From contig NC_057807.1 of assembly GCF_018294505.1 (NCBI RefSeq), positions 272,657,369 to 272,721,368 on the forward strand: a DNA stretch of 64,000 nucleotides, read 5' to 3'. Under the pieces are notes generated by a model. It did not search any database and had not been told where the DNA came from. It worked only from the letters and a program-made list of their open reading frames with translations. The position numbers and the translations under genes were made by a program. The stretch's first letter is position 1, and each line of letters begins with the position of its first letter. Of this stretch, positions 33,806-45,646 are shown in pieces. Source of the stretch: Triticum aestivum. Taxonomy: Eukaryota > Streptophyta > Magnoliopsida > Poales > Poaceae.

Positions 33806-35363
33806 TGCTACGTCTTGAGCTTGCGTTGGTTTTCCTTGAAGAGGAAAGGGTGATGCATCAATAGTAGCATAAGTATTTCCCTCAGTTTTTGAGAACCAAG
33901 GTATCAATCCAGTAGGAGGCTCCTCAAAAGTCCCACGCACCTACACAAACAAACAAAGAACTCGCAACCAACGCAATAAAGGCGTTGTCAATCCCTTCAC
34001 GGCCACTTGCGAAAGTGAGATCTGATAGAGATAGTATGATAAAACAAATATATTTTTGGTATTTTCTAATATAGATGCAAAAAGTAAAGATGCAAATAAA
34101 AGTAGATTGAAAGCTTTTATGATAAAAGATAGACCTGGGGGCCATAGGTTTCACTAGTGGCTTCTCTCAAGATAGCATAAGTATTATGGTGGGTGAACAA
34201 ATTACTGTCGAGCAATTGATATAAAAGCGAATAATTATGAGATTATCTAGGCATGATCATGTATATAGGCATCACGTCTGTCACAAGTAGACGGACTCCT
34301 GCCTGCATCTACTACTATTACTCCATGCATCAACTGCTATCCAGCATGCATCTAGAGTATTATGTTCATAAGAACAGAGTAACGCATTAAGAAAGATGAC
34401 ATGATGTAGAGGGATAAACTCAAGCAATATGATATAAACCCCATCTTTTTATCCTCGATGGCAACAATACAATACGTGCCTTGCAACCTCTACTATCACT
34501 GGGTAAGGACACCGCAAGAATTAACCCAAAGCTAAGCACTTTTCCCATGGCAAGAAAGATCAATCTAGTAGGCCAAACCAAATTGATAATTCAAAGAGAC
34601 TTGCAAAGATAACTCAATCATACATAAAAGAATTCAGAGAAGATTCAAATATTTCTCATAGATAAACTTGAAGATAAACCCACAATTCATCGGATCTCGA
34701 CAAACACACCGCAAATAGAGTTTACATCAAATAGATCTCCACAAGAGTGGGGGAGAACATTATATTGACATCCAAAAAGAGAGAAGAAGCCATCTAGCTA
34801 ATAACTATGAACCCGAAGGTCTATGGTAAACTACTCACAACTCATCGGAGGGGCTATGGTGTTGATGTAGAAGCCCTCCATGGTCGATTCCCCCTCCGGC
34901 GGAGAGCCAGCGAAGGCTCCAAGATGGGATCTCGCGGATATAGAAGGTTACGGCGGTGGAAATTGTTTTTCGTTTGCTCTTTGGATGTTTTCAGGGTACG
35001 TGGGTATATATAGGAGGAAGAAGTACATCGGTGGCCGCTCGTGGGGCCCAGGAGACAGGGGACGCACCCTGCTATCTCCTGGCCGCCTCGTTCGCTTCCT
35101 GACTTGCACTCCAAGTTCTCTGGATCACGTTCTTTCCAAAAATGACGCTCCCGAAGGTTTCATTCCGTTTGGACTCCATTTGATATTCCTTTTCTTCGAA
35201 ATACTGAAATAGGCAAAAAAACAGCAATACGGGCTGGGCCTCCAGTTAGTTGGTTAGTCCAAAAAATGATATAAATATGTAAAATAAAGTCCATTAACAT
35301 CCAAAAGGGGTAATATAATAGCATGGAACAATCAAAAATTATAGATACGTTGGAGACGTATCA
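33806..35363 (-). repeat. 5' LTR of the minus-strand Gypsy (1,558 bp)
   Basis: It matches 27966-29538 along its length with scattered changes, for example loss of part of the GC-rich CGCGCCC stretch near 35060. It ends, in window orientation, ...GGAGACGTATCA before the duplicated ATGGT. Confidence 0.9.
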
Positions 35364-35368
35364 ATGGT

Positions 35369-35521
35369 CATGTGGATGCTCTGGTGAAGGAGCTGACTCC
35401 TGAGGACGACTCGGTCATGCTTGTAGCCAAAGGAGCTGGCGCGGGTGGAGATGACGAGGAGGGTGGCAGCTTCAGCACAAGCAGTATGGACGGGAGTGAC
35501 GAAGAAGGCGCGTCCAGCTAG
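35369..35521 (+). pseudogene. LARD gag-like protein, segment 5 (C-terminus)
   Basis: The frame continues HVDALVKELTPEDDSVM and ends in an acidic, Ser/Gly-rich tail with TAG at 35519-35521. It directly extends the open frame that stops being host sequence at 27965. Confidence 0.65.
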
Positions 35522-37138
35522 GCCCGTATTTCTTTTGCTTTAACATGTATAAGAGAACTCAAACATATCCTTGTGAGAGCATTTTGGGAAGGGGGTGCCC
35601 CTTATGACATATGAGATTGCTAAATGCTTTTGAAGTAGCACCCGGAGGGGGGCCCAGCAGCACAGCGGGCCGATGAACAACATAGTTTTTTTAATTATCT
35701 TGGGTTTCGTGGGTCCTGAGTGAGACCTGGCACCGCAGCACCGCCCCTTCTTCTGAGGAGAGCCTGCTGCTGGCTCGCGAGGCCCTGTGCCTCTCGAGGG
35801 GCCTGCTGGCCCGCCGTGGAGTGCCTCGTGAGGATCCAACTACCGGATTATGGCAAGGTGGGCATGCGGAGCGGCCGCACCTTCGAGCCCCCGAGGGGAG
35901 CGATCAGCGCCAGTGCATACACCGTACTCAGTCCCCGCTCACGAGGTGCTAGAGGGCATGGTAACCGTCACGAACTCCAAGAAAAGAAGACAAGAACTGA
36001 AGGCAAGAAATTAACACGAGAAAAAGAAAACTCCCCCCGTTTTATAAACGCACAGAAAACGAACTGCTCCAAAAATTCAGCAAGCGAGTATAAAAAAGAG
36101 AGGCAAAAAGTAGGCGCCGCGTCCAGCGCCTAACAGGTCTTCAATCTTCAATCTTCGGTCTTCTCACCAGCGCGGAGCTAAGTGCTTCCACAGGCTGGGC
36201 ATAGTCATTGGGGACAGTGTCGACGACCAGCGCGGAGCATGGTGATTCCACTAAGACGTGGGTGGGAGCCCCTGTGAGGCCCCAGGGCGGCACTCAGGAG
36301 ACTCCGAGGCGTGTACAACCCCACTCGTTATTACGTGAGAGTGTCACGAGCAGAGATCTTCACAGGCTGGAGCCTTACTTCATGTCGCCCGACGAGGACC
36401 CCGCCGTGCACTGCCCCTGACCACCGTTGGGGAGACCGGAAACCAGGACAAGACCAAGGGGCCAAGGGGATGCTGGCGGCGTCCTCGACGACCGTAGGCA
36501 ACCTGCCGAGGGGAAGGCCTCGTCGGCGCCTTCCCCGGCAGGGAACCTACCTCCAGGCTGGATCCTGCTCCGCGCAGCGTGAGGAGGGCCCTGCCGCAGG
36601 GCTCCCCCCGCGCTTCTCCCAACGTCCTTCGCGCTCCTGAGGAGGGTCCACCGTCCTGAGGGTCCTGGTGGTCGCCGCGTCTTTGTTTACCTGCGATCCA
36701 TGGTCAGTGTAAGCGTGCCCCTGTGGCGTTAACTATACCCAGAGGCTGCCGCTGTTGGGGATGTCGGCAGGCCTTGGTGGTGGTTTGAAGGAGAGCTCGG
36801 CCTCGTGTATGTCCAGCGCCCAGCCTGGCGTGGGGGATTGGCTAGGGCCCTCTCCTAGCGCGTGCCTTGGATCCATCGCTACGGGAACGTAGGCTTCCGG
36901 GACGTTTGCACCAGGGGCGCCGCTCGGCCGCCTAACGTTCCCGCCCTCTTCTGCCATCCTATGGTCCTGGTGGTCAGGGGCCGGCACTCAAACGTGGCCC
37001 TTGGTGGTGTCGTCTGAAGTAGCCCCGTGCCGAGGGGCGCATTTGGGTCGGCGCGGGCTGCTCCACGAGGTTGGTTGGCGTCGAGAGGCTCTCTGTGGCC
37101 CCTGGGAGAGGGCGCGCGACTGTGTCGGGGATGAGCGC
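35522..37138 (+). other. LARD-like element 3' internal region, first part
   Basis: GC-rich sequence without a recognisable gene. Open frames on both strands (35720-36133, 36733-37157) are low-complexity and carry no domain. It is interrupted by the plus-strand Gypsy and continues at 44285. Confidence 0.55.
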
Positions 37139-37143
37139 GTGCC

Positions 37144-38719
37144 TGATACGTCTCCAACGTATATATAATTTTTTATTGTTCCATGCTATTATATTACCCC
37201 TTTTGAATGTTTATGGGCTTTATTTTACATATTTATATAATTTTTGGGACTAACCTACTAACCGGAGGACCAGCCCATATTGCTATTTTCTTGCCTATTT
37301 CAGTATTTCGAAGAAAAGGAATATCAAATGGAGTCCAAACGGAATGAAACCTTCGGGAGCGTGATTTTTGGAACGAACATGATCCAGAGGACTTGGAGTG
37401 CAAGCCAAGAAGCTGCCGAGGCTCCCACGAGATAGGAGGGCGTGCCCCCCTATAGGGCGCGCCCCCTATCTCGTGGGACCCTCGGGCGGCCACCGACGTA
37501 CTTCTTCCTCCTATATATACCTACGTACCCCGAAAACATCCAGGAGAAACACGAAACACAATTTCCACCACCGTAACCTTCTGTATCCGTGAGATCCCAT
37601 CTTGGAGCCTTCGCCGGTGTTCTGCCGGAGGGGGAATCGACCACGGAGGACTTCTACATCAACATACTTGCCCCTCAGATGAGTTGTGAGTAGTTTACCA
37701 CAGACCTATGGGTCCATAGTTATTAGCTAGATGGCTTCTTCTCTCTTTTTGGATCTCAATACAATGTTCTCCCCCTCTCTTGTGGAGATCTATTCGATGT
37801 AAACTCTTTTTGCGGTGTGTTTGTCGAGATCCGATGAATTGTGGGTTTATGATCAAGTTTATCTATGAATAATATTTGAATCTTCTGTGAATTCTTTTAT
37901 GTATGATTGAGTTATCTTTGCAAGTCTCTTCGAATTAGCAGTTTGGTTTGGCCTACTAGATTGATCTTTCTTGCCATCGGAGAAGTGCTTAGCTTTGGGT
38001 TCAATCTTGCGGTGTCCTTACGCAGTGACAGAAAGGGTTGCAAGGCAAGTATTGTATTGTTGCCATCAAGGATAACAAGATGGGGTTTATATCATATTGC
38101 TTGAGTTTATCCCTCTACATCATGTCATCTTGCTTAATGCGTTACTCTGTTCTTATGAACTTAATACTCTAGATGCAGGCAGGAGTCGGTCGATGTGTGG
38201 AGTGATAGTAGTAGATGCAGGTAGGAGTCGGTCTACTTGTTATGGACATGATGCCTATATACATGATCATGCCTAGATAATCTCATAACTATGCGCTTTT
38301 CTATCAATTGCTCGACAGTAATTTGTTCACCCATCGTAATACTTATGCTATCTTGAGAGAAGCCTCTAGTGAAACCTATGGTCCCCGGGTCTATCTCTTA
38401 TCATATTTGCTTCCAATCTACTTTTATTTGCATCTTTACTTTTTGCATATATATATTATAAAATACCAAAAAAATATTTATCTTATCTTGCCATCTTTAT
38501 TAGATCTCACTTTTGCAAGTGGCCGTGAAGGGATTGACAACCCCTTTATTGCGTTGGTTGCGAGTTCTTTGTTTGTTTGTCTAGGTGCGTGGGACTTTTG
38601 AGGAGCCTCCTACTGGATTGATACCTTGGTTCTCAAAAACTGAGGGAAATACTTACGCTACTATTGTTGCATCACCCTCTCCTCTACGAGGAAAACCAAC
38701 GCAAGCTCAAGACGTAGCA
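37144..38719 (+). repeat. 5' LTR of the plus-strand Gypsy (1,576 bp)
   Basis: It starts TGATACGTCTCCAACG and ends CTCAAGACGTAGCA. A CCTATATATACC box near 37512 is the probable TATA element. It is the same LTR family as at 27966 and 33806. Confidence 0.9.
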
Positions 38720-38730
38720 AGAAGGATTTC

Positions 38731-38748
38731 TGGTGCCGTTGCCGGGGA
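38731..38748 (+). other. Primer-binding site, tRNA-Asp type
   Basis: TGGTGCCGTTGCCGGGGA has one mismatch to the tRNA-Asp(GUC) complement and lies 11 bases after the LTR. Confidence 0.85.
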
Positions 38749-38952
38749 GGTCTTCGCTCAAGTCAAGACATACCAAGTACCCATCACAAACCCATCTCCC
38801 TCGCATTTACATTATTTGCCATTTGCCTCTCGTTTTCCTCTCCCCCACTTCACCCTTACCATTTTATTCGCCCTCTCTTTCCCAATCTCCTCCTCTCTTT
38901 TTCGCTTTCCTTTTTTCCGCTTGTCGTGTGTTAGTTCGTTTACCTTTTCGTT

Positions 38953-39763
38953 ATGGCTAGTCCTCCTATCCTTATTCTCACCCCCGAACAAGAAATTCTC
39001 AATTTTAAGCAGAGGGAGAGAGAAAGTTTAAAAGATGCTTGGCATAGAATTTGCAATGCCCAATATAAAGCTACTAGGAAGCTTGCTACTTCCGTTCTTC
39101 TCTGCAATTTTTATGTAGGAATTACCCCTTGGAATAGATGTGTTCTTGATATTGCTACCGAGGTGACTTTATGAGTAGCCATACATTTGATGCTTATAAT
39201 GCTATGTTAGATTTGTTTGGCCCACCACCTCTTTTGGTTAATGGAATGGTTTTAACTTTAGAACATATCATGCAACGACTTGATATTATTGAAAATAAAA
39301 TTGCCACTATTGAGTTGATTGAAAATTTGGATAAAAAGATTTATAATCACATTACCCAATTTGGATCTAGGGTTGGAGTTACTTTGAAAAATCTTAAATA
39401 AAAAGAACATATAGTCTTAAAAAAATAGATCTAGACTCTGCTAGAATTGGTAAGCTTGAGGATATCATTACAAACTTAGGATCCGCGTTTTCCCCCATGA
39501 AAAACACTCCAAAACCCCCTACTAAAACTGCCAAGTTTATTTATGTTCCTAAAAATAAGGGTGAATCTTCTAGTAAGGGAGACGCGGATCTCAAATCCAT
39601 TAGTGTTCTTCCCAATTGTTTTTCTATCGTTAAGGAACCTTTTGCTGCCATTGAATTTCTTGAATTTTTGCCAAAAAATTTAGCCATTGCTAAAAGGGGA
39701 GAAATCCCTAGAGATCACAAGCACTCTATTGATGAATTTAGTGCCAAAGATGGCACTCCTTAG
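38953..39763 (+). pseudogene. Gypsy gag remnant, short type
   Basis: The ATG at 38953 opens MASPPILILTPEQEILNF followed by SLKDAWHRICNAQ and LLCNFYVGITPWNR, a Gag capsid start. A frameshift near 39170 moves to GPPPLLVNGMVLTLEHIM and NKIATIELIENLDKKI. Another break near 39400 leads to FIYVPKNKGESSSKG, ending EFSAKDGTP with TAG at 39763. The closing EFSAKDGTP parallels ELSAKDGTT in the minus-strand copy, but the rest differs from that gag. Protease motifs are missing, apparently by deletion. It is not functional. Confidence 0.7.
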
Positions 39764-42627
39764 ATCTATCTTTGCTTTTATGCCTAGATAGGGGCGTTAA
39801 ATGATAGCGCTAGTTGGGAGGCAACCCAATTTTCTTTATGTTTTCTGTTTTTGCTCCTGTTTAGTAATAAATATTGCATCTACCTTATGTTTAGATGTGT
39901 TTTTAACTTTTAATTAGTGTTTTTGCCAAGTAGGACCTATAGGATAACCTACGATGATAGTTGATTTGATTCTGCTGAAAAACAGAAACTTTGCGCGCAT
40001 GAATATAATTTTGTTAAATCACAGGGAAGTGATTTTGGGTTGATTCTTTTTAATTCTGTTCAATAAAAAAATTGTCCAGGACTTCCTATTTTGGTAGGAT
40101 TTTTCGAGTTCCAGAAGTTTGCGTTAGTTACAGATTGCTACAGACTGTTCTGTTATTGACAGATTCTGTTTTTCGTGTGTTGTTTGCTTATTTTGATGCA
40201 TCTATGGCTAGTAAAATAGTTTATAAACCATAGAGAAGTTGGAATACAGTAGGTTTAACACCAAAATAAATAAAGAATGAGTTCATTACAGTACCTTATG
40301 TGCTGGTTTTGTTTTCTTTCAATAATGGAGCTTATAAGATTTCCTGTTGAGTTTTGTGTTGTGAAGTTTTCAAGTTTTGGGTAAAGCTTTTATGGACTAT
40401 GGAATAAAGGGTGGCAAGAGCCTAAGCTTGGGGATGCCCATGGCACCCCAAGATATTCAAGGATAGCCAAAAGCCTAAGCTTGGAGATGCCCCGGGAAGG
40501 CATCCCCTCTTTCATCTTCGTTCATTGGTAACTTTACTTGGAGCTATATTTTTATTCGCTACAAGATATGTGTTTTGCTTGGAGCGTCGTGTATTATATT
40601 AGTCTTTGCTTTTTAGTCTACCACAATCCTCCTTGCTGTACACACCTTTTGGGAGAAGCCTACTTGATTAGAATTTGCTAGAATACTCTATGTGCTTCAC
40701 TTATATCTTTTGAGCTTGATAGTTTTTGCTCTAGTGCTTCGCTTATATCTTTTAGAGCACGGCGGTGTCTTAATTTTGAAGAAATTTCAAGTCTCTCATG
40801 CTTCACTTATATTATTTTGAGAGCCTTTTAGAACAGCATGGTATTTGCTATGGTTACAAAGTTGGTCCTAGAATGATGAGCATCCAAGTTGGGTATAATA
40901 AAAACTATCATAGAAAGTGAATTGGATGCTATGATCAATTTGATGCTTGATAATTGTGTTGAGATATGGAGGTAGTGATATTAAAGTCATGCTAGTTGGG
41001 TGATTATGAATTTAAAGAATGCTTGTGTTGAAGTTTGTGATTCTGGTAGCATGCGCGTATGGTGAACCGCTTTGTGATGAAGTTGGAGAACAATTGTATT
41101 TATTGAGTGTCTTCCTTATGAGTGGCGGTCGGGGACGAGCGATGGTTTTTTCCTACCAATCTATCCCCCTAGGAGCATGCGCGTAGTGCTTTCGTTTTTG
41201 ATGACTTCTAATTTTTTGCAATAAGTATATGAGTTCTTTTGACTAATGTTGAGTCCATGAATTATATGCACCCTTTCACCCTTCCATCATTGCTAGCCTC
41301 TCTTGTACCGTGCAACTTTCGCCGGTACCATACACCCACCATATAACTTCTTCAAAACAGCCACCATACCTACCTATTATGGCATTTCGATAGCCATTCC
41401 GAGATATATTGACATGCAACTTTCCATCGTTCCGTTCATATGACACGCATTACTTTTGTCATATTGCTCTTTGCATGATCATGTAGTTGACATTGTATTT
41501 GTGGCAAGCCACCTTCATAACTTTTATACATGTCACTCTTGATTCATTGCATATCCCGGTACACCGCCTGAGGCATTCATATAGAGTCATATCTTGTTCT
41601 AGCTTTGAGTTGTAATTCTTGAGTTGTAAATCCATAAAAGTGTGATGATCTTCATTATTAGAGCATTGTCCTAGTGAGGAAAGGATGATGAAGACTATGA
41701 TTCCCCCATAAGTCGGGATGAGACTTCGGACTTTACAAAAAGAAAAAAAGGGAAGAAAAAAATAATAGAAAGGCCAAAAAGGAAAAAAAGAAGGCCAAAG
41801 AAAAAAAGAAAAAAAAAGAAAATGAGCGAAAAAGAGAGAAGGGACAATGCTACTATCACTTTTTCCACACTTGTGCTTCAAAGTAGCACCATGATCTTCA
41901 CGATAGAGAGTCTCATATGTTGTCACTTTCATATTCTAGTGGGAATTTTTCATTATAGAACTTGGCTTGTATATTCCAATGATGGGCTTCCTAAAAAACG
42001 CCCTAGGTCTTCGTGAGCAAGCGAGTTGGATGCACACCCACTTAGTTTCTTTTGTTGAGCTTTCATATATTTATAGCTCTAGTGCATCCGTTGCATGGCA
42101 ATCCCTACTCACTCACATTGATATCTATTAATGGGCATCTCCATAGCCCGTTTATACGCCTAGATGATGTGAGACTATATTCTCCTTTTTTGTCTTCTCC
42201 ACAACCACCATTCTATTCCACATATAGTGCTATGTCCATGGCTCACTCTCATGTATTGCGTGAAAGTTGAAAGAGTTTGAGATTATTAAAGTATGAAATA
42301 ATTTCTTGGCTTGTCATCGGGGTTGTGCATGATTAAATAATTTGTGTGATGAAGATAGAGCAACAACCAGACTATATGATTTTGTAGGGATAACTTTCTT
42401 TGGCCATGTTATTTTGAGAAGACATGATTACTTTGCTTAGTATGCTTGAAGTATTACTATTTCTTATGTCAATATGAACTTTTATTTTGTATCATTTGGA
42501 TCTGAACATTCATACCACAATAAAGAAAATTACATTATGAATTATGCTAGGTAGCATTCCACATGAAAAATTCTCTTTTTATCATTTACCTACTCGAGGA
42601 CGAGCAGGAATTAATCTTGGGGATGCT
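39764..42627 (+). other. Gypsy internal non-coding region and PPT
   Basis: No domain is found. GCTAGTTGGGAGGCAACCC near 39811 opens a region shared with the minus-strand copy, including the A-rich tract at 41740-41830. It ends AATCTTGGGGATGCT, the polypurine tract before the 3' LTR. Confidence 0.65.
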
Positions 42628-44279
42628 TGATACGTCTCCAACGTATCTGTAATTTTTGTTTGTTCCATGCTATTATATTACCCCTTTTGGATGTTTATGG
42701 GCTTTATTTTACACATTTATATCATTTTTGGGACTAACCAACTAACCGAAGGCCCAGCCCATATTGCTGCGATTTTTGGAACTAACCTACTAACCGAATG
42801 CCCAGACCATTTATATCATTTATGGACTATCATTTTTGGGACTAACATTTATATCATTTATATCAGTATTTCAAAGAAAAGTTATATCAAAAGGAGTCCA
42901 AACGGAATGAAACCTTCGGGAGCATGATTTTTGGAACGAACGTGATCCAGAGGACTTGGAGTGCAAGCCAAGAAGCTGCCTAGGCTCCCATGAGATAGGT
43001 GGGTGCCCCCCCTATAGGGCGCGCCCCCTGTCTTGTGGGCCCCTCGGGCGGCCACCGACGTACTTCTTCCTCCTATATATACCTACGTACCCCGAAGACA
43101 TCCAGGAGAAACACGAAGCACAATTTCCACCACCGTAACCTTCTGTATCCGCGAGATCCCATCTTGGAGCCTTTGCCGGCGTTCTGCCGGAGGGGGAATC
43201 GACCACGGAGGACTTCTACATCAACATACTTACCCCTCAGATGAGTTGTGAGTAGTTTACCACAGACCTATGGGTCCATAGTTATTAGCTAGATGGCTTC
43301 TTCTCTCTTTTTGGATCTCAATACAATGTTCTCCCCCTCTCTTGTGGAGATCTATTCGATGTAAACTCTTTTTGCGATGTGTTTTTCGAGATCCGATGAA
43401 TTGTGGGTTTATGATCAAGTTTATCTATGAATAATATTTGAATCTTCTTTGAATTCTTTTATGTATGATTGAGTTATCTTTGCAAGTCTCTTCGAATTAG
43501 CAGTTTGGTTTGGCCTACTAGATTGATCTTTCTTGCCATGGGAGAAGTGCTTAGCTTTGGGTTCAATCTTGCGGTGTCCTTACGCAGTGACAAAAAGGGT
43601 TGCAAGGCAAGTATTGTATTGTTGCCATCGAGGATAACAAGATGGGGTTTATATCATATTGCTTGAGTTTATCCCTCTACATCATGTCATCTTGCTTAAT
43701 GCGTTACTCTGTTCTTATGAACTTAATACTCTAGATGCAAGCAGGAGTCGGTCGATGTGTGGAGTAATAGTAGTAGATGCAGGTAGGAGTCGGTCTACTT
43801 GTTATGGACGTGATGCCTATATACATGATCATGCCTAGATAATCTCATAACTATGCGCTTTTCTATCAATTGCTTGACAGTAATTTGTTCACCCATCGTA
43901 ATACTTATGCTATCTTGAGAGAAGCCTCTAGTGAAACCTATGGTCCCCGGGTCTATCTCTTATCATATTTGCTTCCAATCTACTTTTATTTGCATCTTTA
44001 CTTTTTGCATATATATTATAAAATACCAAAAAAATATTTATCTTATCTTGCTATCTTTATTAGATCTCACTTTTGCAAGTGGCCGTGAAGGGATTGACAA
44101 CCCCTTTATTGCGTTGGTTGCGAGTTCTTTGTTTGTTTGTCTAGGTGCGTGGGACTTTTGAGGAGCCCCCTACTGGATTGATACCTTGGTTCTGAAAAAC
44201 TGAGGGAAATACTTACGCTACTATCGCTGCATCACCCTCTCCTCTTCGAGGAAAACCAACGAAAGCTCAAGACGTAGCA
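42628..44279 (+). repeat. 3' LTR of the plus-strand Gypsy (1,652 bp)
   Basis: It matches the 5' LTR but is 76 bases longer. The extra length comes from a local repeat near 42745-42870, where TTTATATCATTT and ACTAACC/ACTAACA pieces recur several times. Otherwise differences are scattered. Confidence 0.9.
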
Positions 44280-44284
44280 GTGCC

Positions 44285-44757
44285 TCCACCATCGCCTGCG
44301 ACGTGGTGAGGGCGTAGAACGGCGCCGCCGCCCCTGCATGCTGCATCCAGCAGCTCAGCGACCCATTCCCGCAAGGCTTCGCGGCCGCTCTCAAGCAGCC
44401 TGCACCGCAGAAGCTCACGGGCTACGATGACCGCCGCCCGCATGTTTGCTTGTTCCCTGCGCGAGTGCGGAGCAGGAGCTACAACGTAGTTCGCAGATCA
44501 CGCAATTGCGCGGCTGCGCTGCGGCACCAGAGGAGAAGGCTGCACCGCGCACGCCCCGCGGCCAGTCGCCCCCGGCGGAATGCGCGCCGCGAGTAGGGCA
44601 GAGTGGAGGTCTTCTTCGCCGGTGGGTGCTACCGAGGAGGTATGGACGACCCAATGCTCGACGTGGGCTCTCGGGCATCGGCCATCGAGATGTCATAGCA
44701 GAGACGTGTCAAACGACGGAAGAGAGGATCCGATGCACCACTACCTGGCGCGCCAAC
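44285..44757 (+). other. LARD-like element 3' internal region, last part
   Basis: GC-rich sequence without a recognised gene. It ends CTACCTGGCGCGCCAAC directly before the right LTR. The only purine run, GGAAGAGAGGATC near 44719, is a possible but displaced polypurine tract. Confidence 0.5.
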
Positions 44758-45641
44758 TGTCGGATTTCGGGGTCCGGCAACCCGTTAGAGGTTCGAACAC
44801 TAGGGTGCGTGCAGAGATCTCAACCTGCCCAGCCTGCCTACTCGCGATCCTCCCTAGCCTAGCATGAAGAGCTCACAAAGACACGAAGACATAGAGATTT
44901 ATACTAGTTTGGTCCACTGTTGTGGTGTAATACCCTACTCCAGTGTGGTGTGGTGGGTTGCCTCGAGGGGCTATGGATGAACTAGTTACAAGGATGAACA
45001 AGCCTCAGGAGGTGAGGTGTTCTTGAGCTGGTGTGATGCTCGGGGTGGAATTGGTCTCTGTCCCTTTCTATGGTGGTGGCTAAGTCCTATATATAGTCTC
45101 CTTGGTCCTCTTCCCAAATATGAGTGGGAAGGGATTCCACAACAGTGGGATTTGAAAGGGGACAAGTAGTATAGTCTTTCCTGACAAAAGTAGTCTTCGC
45201 TTGTGAAAAGCCTCTGGTCGTGACGCTGCGGTGGGTCGGTGATGACCTCCGTCTTGCCATCCTGGCTGTCATGGTCTTGTTGCACCAGAATGGAAACCTT
45301 TGGCTGATTCCTTGGGACTCTGTGCCTGTGGCTTGCCTCCCTTGCACCAAAGAGGAAACCTGCACTCTGCACCCGCCTGGTGCCTGCCTGGCCTTGGTCG
45401 TCATGGCTCATGTCAGCTGAGCCTCATGAGGTAGCTGCATAGAAATCTCCGCCCCTCAGGAGCCCTCCTGAGGAGGCCAATCCTTCATGGGTCTTGATGT
45501 CGCCCGCCTCATGAGGCTTGGCCCCTCGCGAGGGTCTTGTGGTGTTGATGTTGAAGCTGGGCCGTACCATGCCGTTGATGTAGCCACGTGGTGGGTCGCA
45601 GGCAGGCAGGACTGGATACCCCCAAGTCCAGGATGCCGACA
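44758..45641 (+). repeat. Right LTR of the LARD-like element (884 bp)
   Basis: It begins TGTCGGATTTCGGGG, ends CAGGATGCCGACA, and is followed by the CAATG duplication at 45642-45646. It is the partner of 8412-9280. Confidence 0.92.
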
Positions 45642-45646
45642 CAATG

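Larger units (their letters stand above)
27966..35363 (-). mobile_element. Non-autonomous Gypsy retrotransposon, 7,398 bp, minus strand, TSD ATGGT
   Basis: LTRs at 27966-29538 and 33806-35363 read, on the minus strand, TGATACGTCTCC...GACGTAGCA. ATGGT flanks both ends (27961-27965 and 35364-35368). The PBS is tRNA-Asp type. The internal part holds gag and protease sequence on the minus strand at 32438-33605, but 29539-32437 has no RT, RNase H or integrase. It splits the LARD gag-like frame, which rejoins exactly (WVDG to HVDALVKEL) on removal. Confidence 0.93.
37144..44279 (+). mobile_element. Non-autonomous Gypsy retrotransposon, 7,136 bp, plus strand, TSD GTGCC
   Basis: LTRs at 37144-38719 and 42628-44279 start TGATACGTCTCCAACG and end GACGTAGCA. 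GTGCC flanks the element at 37139-37143 and 44280-44284. LTRs, leader and 3' region are close relatives of the minus-strand element at 27966-35363, in opposite orientation. The coding part is a different, shorter gag remnant (38953-39763) with no protease or polymerase. It needs enzymes from an autonomous relative. Confidence 0.93.
8412..45641 (+). mobile_element. Non-autonomous (LARD-like) LTR retrotransposon, 37.2 kb with nested insertions, about 7.3 kb alone
   Basis: LTRs at 8412-9280 and 44758-45641 both start TGTC.GATTTCGGGG and end CCGACA, with TSD CAATG. Four nested insertions (CACTA, solo LTR and two Gypsy elements) with their duplications account for about 29.9 kb. The remaining internal sequence encodes one gag-like protein of the Transposase_28 ('putative gypsy type') kind followed by coiled coil, and no protease, RT or integrase, so mobilisation would need proteins from another element. 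I recognise no tRNA match after the left LTR. The purine-rich GGAAGAGAGGATC near 44719 may be the PPT, but it is about 25 bases from the LTR. Confidence 0.9.

Noticed and set aside
38308..38601. 97-codon frame with hydrophobic Tyr/Leu-rich stretch
   Set aside because: Versions of it occur in all related Gypsy LTRs in the window with changing length; it is LTR sequence and not a conserved protein.
41740..41830. Poly(A)-rich tract as a retroposon tail
   Set aside because: The same tract exists in the minus-strand Gypsy copy at 30360-30460, so it is part of the element's internal region.
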